Part shown: positions 10,599-20,275 of the stretch, in pieces | Position numbering within the stretch: the first letter of the stretch is position 1 | Layout of the letters: each line of letters starts with the position of its first letter | Source: Haberlea rhodopensis | Taxonomy: Eukaryota; Streptophyta; Magnoliopsida; Lamiales; Gesneriaceae | Length of the DNA: 64,000 nt | Assembly: GCA_907163345.1 (NCBI GenBank) | Contig: CAJQUN010000060.1 | Location: 124,001 to 188,000 of the forward strand | Direction: 5' to 3' | The notes under the pieces: model-generated | Told to the model about the DNA's origin: nothing | Seen by the model: the letters and a program-made list of their open reading frames with translations, nothing else | Database searches by the model: none | Position numbers and translations under genes: made by a program

Positions 10599-11098
10599 AT
10601 AATAGAACCCGGACAGTCCCATTTCTAATTAGCATGGATTGTTGTGAGCTTATATACGAAATATGATGTTATTCACTCATGTCTTGAGCTAATGATTATA
10701 TGCGTAATTATGACACAGGGACAACCAAGGAAGGATAGTACTATTAAACAGGAAGTATATGTTATCAATTATTTCCATGCATTATTTTATGCCGTTAATT
10801 CATGATGATAAGTAACGATGTACATGCTCACGATGGGTTGTTCCTGTAGGTACACTTTTGGTTCGAGACCAAGGGTCGGGTTGAGATAGTGAGCTAAAGG
10901 AGCATAAGAAGATAGATACAGGATTTTTGTTAGCCTTAACATTCTTTTTTGGGGAATGTAATTAACTAACTATTGAAGTTTCATTTTGGCCTGTAATTAC
11001 ATTAAGCTCACATAACAACCAGAACTCTAAGATGTCTCTAATACATGTTTAGTTCATAATGCGCTATTAAAATGACGTTAAGGTAGGAAGACCCTACA

Positions 11099-11450
11099 CT
11101 TTACATTCATATTATGTTGAATATGAATTATGATGTGCTCATGTGTTGGGGTTGTCTTTGTAGGTGCATTTAATTCAGAGAACAAGGGTCGGGGTTGACA
11201 CGTTGAGCTTTAAGGAGTGCTACAGGATTAGCAGAACAGGGTTTCATTTTGTATAAGTTTCTACAAGGAGTATAGTAGAACTATAGTCTCATACGCTGTT
11301 ACTAAGAGATGTAACTAATCCCTTTTGAAATTCTTTTGGTACTGTAATCTCTATAAGCTCAGGATATCAACACGGCCTATTACTCTGATTATGTATGATT
11401 AGTTCTCTTATTTGCACCTTAGTATCTTGTTAAGATAACGGGGTCTCACA
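11099..11450 (+). mobile_element. Tail of the 5' LTR of element B
   Basis: About 352 bp, starting ctttacattcat and ending ggggtctcaca, followed by a primer site. It matches the end of the E 3' LTR (about 35976-36328) with only about three differences by eye, and is much closer to that than to the LTR at 27615-27970. The missing front part should lie to the left of element A, which is inserted here. Confidence 0.8.
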
Positions 11451-11455
11451 TTTAG

Positions 11456-11467
11456 TGGTATCAGAGC
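11456..11467 (+). other. Primer binding site of element B
   Basis: tggtatcagagc, five bases after the LTR end; complementary to the 3' end of initiator Met-tRNA. The same spacing is seen at elements C and E. Confidence 0.85.
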
Positions 11468-11673
11468 AGTGGTTAGATAACCAGGGAACGAGTAAATGGT
11501 AGCCTTTAGAGACAAGTTGGCTAGGTATTCATTGGTGGGCATGTTTATGCATGTGGTGCATATTTTTGTATAAGTTATTATACTAACATGCTTTTGAATA
11601 TGATTACTCTTGTTATCTAACGGCTTATACTATGAACTGCTTTTGGTACTGTTGTTAACCCTTATGTTACATC

Positions 11674-13494
11674 ATGGCGGCTATTAATCCGGAGAACCTC
11701 AACGAAGAGGTAGGGGATATGGGCAGTATGAACGCCAGTATTGCTCAGAAGAATCCTTTACCGCCAACTGCAGTAGGTGTGGAGCCTATTGCACAGATAC
11801 TGCTACCAGGGGAGATCAGTCTGACCTAGTTCTTGAGTTATCATCCCCCGCTATTTAAAGGAACTGAGACTGGGGAAGCAGCCGAGGAATGGCTTGAGAG
11901 ACTGGAGCAGATATTTGTGTCAGCGCCCTGTGCACGGACTGCTTGGTTGAAATTGGCCGAATTCCAGTTGGCTAAGAAGTCTTCCATGTGGTGGAATACA
12001 ACAGTTATGGAGCTAAGGGCTCAGGGTATGATGGTTGATTGGACTTTATTCAGGACCCGGTTCCTTAACCGGTATTTTTCTGCAGCTGCCAGACAATTAA
12101 AGGAAGATGAGTTCAATAATTTGAAGCAGGGCAGCCTGTCAGTGTCAGACTATGCTATGCAGTATTCCTCACTGCTGAGGTATGTACCTAATATCACTGT
12201 GAGCAGTCACGTCAAGATGAGAAATTTTCTGAAGGGACTGAGGCCAGAGCTATTTGATCGGGTTGTCTACAACAACCCCAGCTCATTTGATGATGCCCTG
12301 ATTAGGGCAGAGTTGGCATAAATTGCAGTGGGTGTGTACAAGGAAGTTGTACCACCTTTCGTACCACCACAAAGACCTGTTGTTGCTAGCCTGAGGCCAC
12401 GAGGGAGCCAGTTCAAGCCTCGTCGGGCCTCTTCATCTTCTAGATTCAGCGGGAAGAAGTCTCAGAGTCAGAAACAAAGCAATCGGGGGCCAATACAGGA
12501 GAATAAGACAGGGGGGAACATGTGTGACCACTGTGGAGGATTTCATTTGTCGCGTGACTGCCGAGGCTGTTATGTTTGTGGCAAGGTGGGCCACTTAGAT
12601 CGGGCTTGCCCCAATCGGGCAGGTCAGGCAGACTCTGGGCCGAATAGGCCAAGATTTGACGCTAGGACAGCACCACAGAGACAGCAGTTCGCACCTCGAC
12701 CACAGGGAGGTCAGGCGGCAGGACCGCCGCAGAGTCAGGTGTATGCACTGACTCGGGAGCAGGCTGAGGCAGCCCCGGAGGAGGTCATTGCTGGTACGTG
12801 TCATTTATTTACGTACCCTGCATTTTTATTGATAGATACAGGTGCTTCCCACTCTTTTGTGTCTGCTGCTTTTGTGGAGAGACACCGCTTGTGCTCGTCT
12901 CTGTTACCCACGCCTCTCATGGTGTCGACACCCATGGGAAAGTATGTGAATGCAGACCGACAGTTATCTGATTGCCTCATTTATTTTGAGGGCAATGATC
13001 TGAGGGCCGATCTGATTCAGTTAGAGATGTCAGATTTTGACTGCATTGTCGGCATTGATGTGTTGAGCGGATACCGAGCTATGGTAGACTGCCGACAGAG
13101 GATGGTACGTTTTCTATCTGATCAGGGGTTCCAGTGGATCTTTTATGGGGAAGGCTCTCGTCCAAAGATTCCAGTGATCTCAGCGGTTAAGATGTCGCGG
13201 TTATTGGAACGCGGCCACACGGGCTACCTTATTTATGTCGTGGATGCATCAGAGGAGAAGGAAGTGGGAGCCGAGGACATTCCGGTTGTGGCGGAGTTCA
13301 TTGATGTATTCTCGGATGAGATTCCAGGGTTTCCGCCGATCAGAGATGTGGAGTTTGCCATTGAGCTACTGCCGGGGACTTCAGCCATTTCTCGTGCCCC
13401 ATACAGGATGGCGCCGGCAGAGCTGAGGGAGCTGAAGGTACAATTACAGGAACTCCTCGACAAGGGATACATTCGTCCTAGTGTATCGCCTTGG
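11674..13494 (+). pseudogene. gag-pro: Element B gag-protease and start of RT, broken
   Basis: The ATG at 11674 corresponds to the gag start of C (15698) and E (28192). One frame runs 607 codons to 13494, interrupted by tag at 11827-11829 (sister copies have cag) and taa at 12319-12321 (sister copies have gag). It contains the gag domain (about 11840-12320), a double zinc knuckle (about 12530-12612; in the second knuckle the C, C, H and C residues are all kept), the protease active site LIDTGASHSF (about 12826-12855), and the linker into RT up to 'SPW'. At 13494 it joins LTR sequence of element C, and RT resumes at 22662. Residues read after the junction are LTR, not protein. Confidence 0.88.
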
Positions 13495-15478
13495 TCGAGT
13501 TCCAGGAGAAAAGTGATCGGGTTTCATTCTTCTTTTCATATAGAAAATCGAAGGGCAAAAGTGGTGATAAGTCACATTTTCTTCCCAGTTTTCAATTTCC
13601 TGGCATGCTTGTTCTTTGTAGCAGATTTGGCATGCTAGTTTAGGGTATGATGTTATCTTGTTATGAATACCTTTATGTGATGTTTGTGAAGCCCTTAGCA
13701 TGTTTAGTTAAGAAACTTGCATGCTTTATGTGCTAGATATGTAGTAGAGAAAAGGGTTCCTCGAACATCCGAGCAGGGTAGTACTCTGTTTTTCATGTTA
13801 GGAAGGGTTTTACCATGAATATTTGATGCACACTAACTTAGGTTTTGGTTGAACCTTTGATGTGCTTTTGTGTATGGTAACTTTTTGAAGGTACCAGTAT
13901 ATTTCTTTGAGCATGTTGCATGTATTATGTGAAGGATTTAATCATGTGAAAGGTAGTGTTCGAAAATTCTGGGCAAGGTTCAAGTGCCCTGTTTTCTGGA
14001 AATATATGTGTGGGGAGTGTTTTTATGAAGGTATTATCATACACGTCAAGCTTAGGATTTGGTAAAACTTTGATGTGAAAATATGCATGGTAGTTTTGTG
14101 AAGCCCATGGCATGTTTGTTCGAGCTTTCTTTATGCTATATGTGATAGGTTTAATAGCATGAAGTGAGGTGCTCAAGAAATCTGGAAATGAATATGTTAA
14201 CCTGTTTCCAGAAAAGTTGATCCAGTACTTGTTTAAATGATCGACGTTTATACATGTAGGCTTATGCTTAGGGTGTAAATTTGGTATGAGTACACTCGGA
14301 GTAGTGTATTGTAATTGCTAGCATAATTGTTCAAACATGTGGTGTATGTTTTATGCTAGATCGAAGGGTATGAATATAGGTGTTCGAGAATTCTGGGTTA
14401 GTATTTCTCGAACAGGGCATCTCGATCGATCGACATTTCTTCTCGATCGATCGAGCGAGGCAGAATCTTGGTTCTGATTTTAGGCGTCTTCTCGACCGAT
14501 CGGGAAAAGGGGCCGATCGATCGAGAGACCCAGAATGTTGAAAAATTTAAATTGATATATTTTGTTAAAGTTTTGATATTGGATTGTTATGAGGTGCCTA
14601 ATATTGTGTTGTGTGGCTATGTAGAACCATCCCAGGTGCCATCACAACCGAGGAGATAAAGTCGATTGACTCCTCTATCTTTTGGAAAGGTACGTAAGCA
14701 ACGTACGGGCATCCCAACGGTAACATGTGCTTTATATTTGTCTTTTTGACGCATGATGAATGCAATGTGGTGCATTAAGGTTATGATACATGTTATTATG
14801 CATTGTTTTTGCATATGTATGTTGTGAAATATAAGAGGTGTATTTCACGAGTCAAGGTTATCTTAGTAAGGATTTTAATTGCTTACGCTAAGGTCCATTG
14901 GAAGCGAGGAAGAATTCCGCTTACATGGAGTAGCAAGAAGCATTAAAATGTACTAATGATAAGGGCTCAGGATTGAAATAAGGATTTAAGGAGGAAGGAT
15001 GTCATGACATTTATTTATGAAACCATATATTCTTATAATGTGTTTTATTATGAATTATGGTACAGGGACAACCAATGGGCGTTATAAATGCTGAAAATAC
15101 AGGAAGGGCTTGTGTTTAAGATTTGCATTTATGCCTTACTTTCATATTATGTTGAATATGAATTGTGTTATGCTCATGTGTTGGGGGTTGTCTTTGTAGG
15201 TGCTTTTGACGAGAACCAGGGTCGGGTTGATATGCTGAGCTGTAAGGAGTGCTACAGGATTAGCATGTTAGAGAAAATTTTGTATAGCTTCTACTGAGTA
15301 GAGTAAGACTATAATGTAGTACCTTTGTAGGAGTTGTGTCTTCCTTTTGAAACATTTTGGTACTGTAATCTCTAAAGCTCAGATAAATCAACACGGCATG
15401 TTACTCTGACTTATTCACATGAATGTTTAGTTCTCTAAATTGCACCTTAATGTCTTGATGTGATAACGGGGTCTCACA
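13490..15478 (+). mobile_element. 5' LTR of element C, front truncated
   Basis: It equals 20673-22661 base for base except for about seven substitutions (for example gataag/gagaag near 13568, cacact/cacgct near 13832, agcaac/agcgac near 14697). It carries four cgatcgatcg-type palindromes (14421-14526, one of them cgaccgatcg), the ggtacgtaag block at 14689-14698 and the tgtctttgtag tract ending at 15199. As its first 397 bp are missing, its upstream control region is probably damaged. Confidence 0.9.
14421..14526 (+). repeat. cgatcgatcg palindromes, 5' LTR of C
   Basis: Two pairs: ctcgatcgatcga/ctcgatcgatcgag, then a pair with one altered core (cgaccgatcg) and ccgatcgatcgag. The 3' LTR of C carries the same four at 21604-21709. 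Confidence 0.8.
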
Positions 15479-15483
15479 TTTAG

Positions 15484-15495
15484 TGGTATCAGAGC
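15484..15495 (+). other. Primer binding site of element C
   Basis: tggtatcagagc, five bases after the LTR end at 15478. It is followed by a leader of about 200 bp that ends in tgttacag just before the gag ATG. Confidence 0.85.
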
Positions 15496-15697
15496 AGTGG
15501 TTAGATAACCAGGGAAGAGTGAAGGGTAGCCTTTAGAGACAAGTTGGCTAGGTATTCATTGTTGGGCATGTTATGCATGTGATGCATATTGTTGTATAAG
15601 TGTTATACTAACATGCTTTTGAATATTTTACTCTTGTTATCTAACGACTTATATTATGAACTACTTTTTGTATTGTTGTTAACTTTTGTGTTACAGC

Positions 15698-17424
15698 ATG
15701 GCTGAGATTAACCCGGGGAACCCCAATGAGGAGGTAGGAGATATGGACAGTAGGAATGCCAGTATCGCTCAGCTGAATCCTTTACCCCCACCTGCTATGG
15801 GCGTGGAGCCCAGCGTACAGATGTTACTGCCAGGGGAGCTCAGTTTGAAGCAGTTTCTGAGTTTCCATCCGCCCATGTTTGAGGGAATTGAGTCTGGTGA
15901 AGTAGCTGAGGAGTGGTTGGAACGTATAGAGCAGATACTTGTGACTGCACCCTGTGCACGCACGGCATGGCTCAGGTTAGCCGAGTTTCAGATGGCTAAG
16001 AAGCCTGCTATGTGGTGGAAGACCACCGTGATAGAGCTTAGAGCTCTAGGTATGGCAGTTGACTGGACTGTATTCCGGACCCGGTTCCTTAACCGGTATT
16101 TCTCTGCAGCTGCCAGACAATTAAAGGAGGATGAGTTCAACAGTTTGAAGCAGGGTAGCATGTCAGTGGCAGACTACGCTATGCAGTATTCCTCACTGCT
16201 GAGGTATGTACCACATATTGCTGTCAGCAGCCATGCCAAGATGAGGAACTTCCTGAAGGGTCTGAGGCCAGAGCTGTTTGATCGGGTTATCTCCAACAAC
16301 CCCAGCTCATTTGATGACGCCCTGACACGGGCAGAGTTGGCGGAGATTGCCGTGGACGCGTACAAGGATGTTGTACCCCCTTCAGTACCACCACAGAGGC
16401 CTGTTGCTGATAGTCTGAGGCCACGAGGGGATCAGTTCAAGGCTCGTGGGGCCTCATCATCTTCCAAATTTAGTGGGAAGAAGCCTCAGGGACAGAAGCA
16501 GAACAACCGGGGACCCACACAGGGGAGCAAGGCAGGGGGGACCAGGTGTACCAACTGTGGAGGATGGCACTTGTTACGTGACTGTCTAGGTTGCTATATT
16601 TGTGGCAAGATGGGCCACATGGCTCGAGGTTGCCCAAACCGGGCAGGTCAGACAGACTCAGGGCCGAATAGGCCAAGGTTTGATGCTGGGAGGGCACCAC
16701 AGAGACAGCAGTTTGCACCACGACCACAGGGAGGTCAGACGGCAGGACCGCCGCAGGGAAAGGTGTACGCACTGACTAGGGAGCAGGCTGAGGCAGCCCC
16801 AGAGGAAGTCATTGCTGGTACGTGCCATTTACTTACGTACCCTGCACTTATATTGATAGATACAGGTGCTTCCCATTCCTTTTTATCTACTGCTTTTGTG
16901 GAAGGACACCGCTTGTGCTCGTCTCTGTTACCCACGCCTCACATGGTCTCGACACCCACGAGAAAGCATGTGATTGCGGATCGGCTGTTATCTGATTGCC
17001 TCATTTATTTTGAGGGCAATGATCCGAGGGCCGATTTGATTCAGTTAGAGATGGCAGACTTTGACTGCATTATCGGCATTGACGTGTTGAGCAGATACCG
17101 AGCTATGGTAGATTGCCAAAAGAGGATGGTTCGTTTTCTGTCTGATCAGGGGTTCCAGTGGACTTTTTATGGGAACGGCTCTCGTCCAAAGATACCAGTA
17201 ATCTCGGCGGTTAAGATGTCGCGGTTATTGGAACGCGGCCACACTGGGTACCTTATTTATGCCATGGATACTTCAGAGGAGAAGGAAGAGAGAGCCGAGG
17301 ACATTCCAGTCGTGGCGGAGTTCGTTGATGTGTTTCCAGATGAGATTCCGGGATTTCCGCCTGTCACGGATGTTGAGTTTGCTATTGAGCTGCTGCCAGG
17401 GACATCAGCCATTTCTCGTGCCCA
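15698..17424 (+). CDS. gag-pro: Element C gag-protease
   Basis: The start is the ATG at 15698, just after ttacagc; an upstream in-frame ATG at 15686 lies in the leader and has no counterpart in B and E. Gag contains the WW..FRTRFLNRYFSAAARQ core, then two zinc knuckles (CTNCGGWHLLRDC and CYICGKMGHMARGC, about 16548-16631), then the aspartic protease (LIDTGASHSF near 16852-16881; DFDCIIGIDVL near 17055). No stop interrupts this frame until a frameshift at 17419-17425, where this copy reads gcccatac and the B copy gccccatac. One missing C thus separates it from pol. All catalytic and metal-binding residues I can check are present. Confidence 0.88.
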
Positions 17425-17430
17425 TACACG

Positions 17431-19372
17431 ATGGCACCGGCAGAGCTAAGGGAACTGAAGGTACAGTTACAGGAGCTCCTCGACAAGGGATACATCCGTC
17501 CTAGTGTATCGCCTTGGGGTGCGCCAGTCTTGTTCGTGAAAAAGAAGGATGGATCAATGCGTCTGTGCATTGACTACAGGAAACTGAACAAGGCTACAGT
17601 GAAGAACAGATATCCGCTTCCGAGGATTGATGATCTGTTCGACCAGCTTCAGGGTACGAAGGTGTACTCCAAGATAGATTTGAGGTCAGGCTATCACCAG
17701 GTACGGGTTAGAGCTGGTGATGTCCAAAAGACGGCTTTTAGAACTCGGTATGGGCACTATGAGTTCTTGGTGATGCCGTTCGGTGTGACAAATGCACCTG
17801 CAGTCTTTATGAGCCTGATGAACAGAGTATTTCAGGAGTACCTCGATCAGTTTGTGATCGTGTTCATTGATGACATCCTGGTCTATTCAAGGAATGAGGA
17901 GGATCATGCCGATCACCTGAGGATAGTGCTCCAGATCCTCAGAGATCATCAGTTGTACGCCAAACTCAGCAAGTGTGAGTTTTGGCTAAACAGTGTAGCA
18001 TTCTTGGGCCATATCATATCACGAGAGGGGATATCAGTAGACCCGAGGAAGATAGAGGCAGTTATGGATTGGTCTACCCCTACTTCAGTCAGTGAGATTC
18101 GAAGTTTTCTTGGTCTGGCTGGCTATTATCGACGTTTCGTCGAGGGTTTCTCAAAGATCGCCAAGCCACTTACTCAGCTGACTCAGAAGGGAGTCTCTTT
18201 TTGTTGGTCAGATGCTTGTGAGCAGAGTTTCAGGGAATTGAAACACAAACTGACTACTGCACCCGTTCTAGTGATACCCAAGGAGAACAAAGGATTTGTT
18301 CTTTATACCGATGCATCTCTACAGGGATTAGGGTGCGTACTGATGCAGGACAGACATGTAGTGGCTTACGCTTCGAGACAGTTGAAGCCACATGAGACGA
18401 GGTATCCAGTCCATGATCTTGAGTTGGCAGCTATAGTGTTCGCCTTGAAGATATGGCGACACTACTTATATGGTACCTCATTCACCATCTTCACTGATCA
18501 CAAGAGCCTGAAGTTCTTGTTTACACAGGCTGAGTTAAACATGAGGCAGAGGAGATGGATGGACCTGCTGAAGGACTACGACTGTGAAATCGAATATCAC
18601 CCGGGGAAGGCAAATTTGACAGCCGAAGCTTTGAGTCGGAAGGTGAGGAGCACAGCAGAGGATGCTATGTCTCTATCAGCTATGTTTGGCTCCTACTGCC
18701 ATTTGGGTTTTGATTATGATGTATCCTCTTCACCAGTACAGGTTTTGACCTTGCTAGCTGAGCCTGTTATCTATGATCACATCAGGAAGGCTCAGGGGAC
18801 CGATGCAGAGGTTCAGAGATGGCTATTAGTGGTTCATTCAGGTCAGCCGTCGAGATTCAGAGTGGCTGAGGACGGTTCTCTGAGACTTGGCGACAGATGG
18901 GTGGTTCCAGATGTACCTGAGTTGCGTCAGGGTTTATTACAGCGAGCTCATTGCAGCAGGATGAGTGTCCACCCAGGAGGGAAGAAGATGTATAAGGATT
19001 TACGCAGCCAGTTCTGGTGGAGGCGTATGAAACAAGATGTCACCTCATTTGTCAAGCGCTGTTTGATTTGTCAGCAGGTGAAGGCTGAGAGGCAGAGGCC
19101 TGGAGGTGAACTAAAGAGTTTGGAGATACCCGAGTGGAAGTGGCAGCACGTGTCTATGGATTTCGTGACCCACTTACCAAGGACTGTTTCGGGTTTCGAT
19201 GCCATCTGGGTAGTCGTGGACAGATTGACTAAGGTGGCTCACTTCATTCCCTATTGTATGACATATACGCACTTGAGGATGGCACAGTTATATGTCAGAG
19301 ATGTGGTGAGACTGCACGGGATCCCTGTTTCGATAGTGTCCGATCGAGATCCGCGGTTCACATCTCACTTCT
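17431..19372 (+). CDS. pol: Element C pol, RT through integrase core
   Basis: This is the continuation of the C polyprotein in the frame after the missing C. RT has FIDDILVYS near 17860, RNase H has TDAS near 18307 and FTDHKSL near 18490, and the integrase zinc part (CLICQQ near 19066) and the first part of the core (MDFVTHLP, SDRDPRF near 19340) are present. The frame is lost at a run of nine G (19373-19381); element D has gggaggg at this point and seven or ten G would keep the frame. The lesion is therefore a homopolymer-length change, biological or a sequencing error. Confidence 0.88.
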
Positions 19373-19381
19373 GGGGGGGGG

Positions 19382-20264
19382 TCTGCAGACAGTTCTAGGT
19401 ACAGAGTTGAGGCTGAGCACAGCCTATCACCCTCAGACGGACGGACAGACCGAGCGTACGATACAGACGCTCGAGGATATGTTGAGAGCTTGTGTGCTAG
19501 AGTTCGACATATCATGGCAGGACTCGATAGCCTTAGTGGAGTTCTCTTACAACAACAGCTACCAGGCAAGTATACAGATGGCTCCTTTCGAGGCCCTCTA
19601 TGGTAGGCGTTGTAGGTCACCCTTGTGTTGGGATGACGTGGACCGTAAGTCGGTTGGAGGACCAGAGTTGGTTCAGGAAATGGAAGAGAAAGTTAAGATT
19701 ATCAAAGGAAAGATGAAGGCAGCTCAGGACAGGCAGGCAGCATATGCCAATCAGCGGCGTAGGCCGTTGGAGTTTCAGTTAGGCGACAGAGTTTTTCTGA
19801 AGATCTCACCTTTCAGAGGCGTAGTACGGTTTGGGATGCGAGGAAAGTTATCCCCGAGGTATATAGGGCCGTATGAGATCTTACAGCGTGTGGGTACTCT
19901 GGCGTACCGTTTGGCCTTACCGCCTTCTCTGTCGGGTATACACGACGTATTTCATGTGTCTATGCTGAGGAAGTATGAGCCGGATCCTTCACATGTGTTA
20001 CAGCCTTCAGAGGTGCAGATTGAGTCCGATGTTTCTTATGTGGAGCGGCCTATCAGGATTTCAGACAGGGCAGACCGCAGACTTCGGAACAAGGTTATTC
20101 CTATGATCAAGGTTCAGTGGGATCGTAGGGGTGTCGAGGAGGCCACGTGGGAGACAGAGCGACACATGGTGCAGCACTATCCAGAGCTGTTTTCTGGTAT
20201 GCGTTTATATATTGTTTTATATCTTGTTAACAGCATGTTTGCTTTCGGGGACGAAATCTTATAA
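19382..20264 (+). CDS. pol: Element C pol, integrase end and chromodomain-like tail
   Basis: This frame picks up directly after the G run with the remaining integrase core (STAYHPQTDGQTERTIQ near 19420-19465, including the catalytic Glu), the MAPFEALYGRRCRSP segment, and the tail with ERPIRISD and VKVQWDRRGVEEATWE-type residues (about 20045-20160), which resembles a Tekay/Del chromodomain. The frame runs to 20264, past the end of homology (about 20200 in sister copies), so the last 20 or so codons may be a read-through extension. Confidence 0.82.
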
Positions 20265-20275
20265 GTAGGGAGTAT
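20261..20275 (+). other. Polypurine tract of element C
   Basis: ataagtagggagtat directly before the tgtgatatcc start of the 3' LTR. It has one G fewer than the tracts of A, B/D and E. Confidence 0.7.

Larger units (their letters stand above)
4794..11098 (+). mobile_element. Tekay-type Gypsy element A, 5' part missing
   Basis: The order is gag (from mid-domain), protease, reverse transcriptase, RNase H, integrase, chromodomain-like tail, polypurine tract and 3' LTR. The 5' LTR, leader and gag N-terminus are absent because element R is inserted at 4793; they should lie left of the window. The right edge abuts the tail of another LTR, so A itself appears to be inserted in the 5' LTR of element B, with cttta (11099-11103) as the likely duplication. 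Confidence 0.8.
9195..11098 (+). mobile_element. 3' LTR of element A
   Basis: The LTR starts tgtgatgcccc after the polypurine tract and ends ...gaccctaca, about 1.9 kb. It contains eight gcgatcgatcgc palindromes (9856-10067), the conserved ggtacgtaag block (near 10226), a set of AGCG...CGCT hairpins (10434-10598) and a tgttcctgtag tract near 10850. The LTR end type (..ccctaca) differs from the ..ggggtctcaca end of B, C and E, so A belongs to another subfamily, shared with the solo LTRs at 29868 and 58686. Confidence 0.75.
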
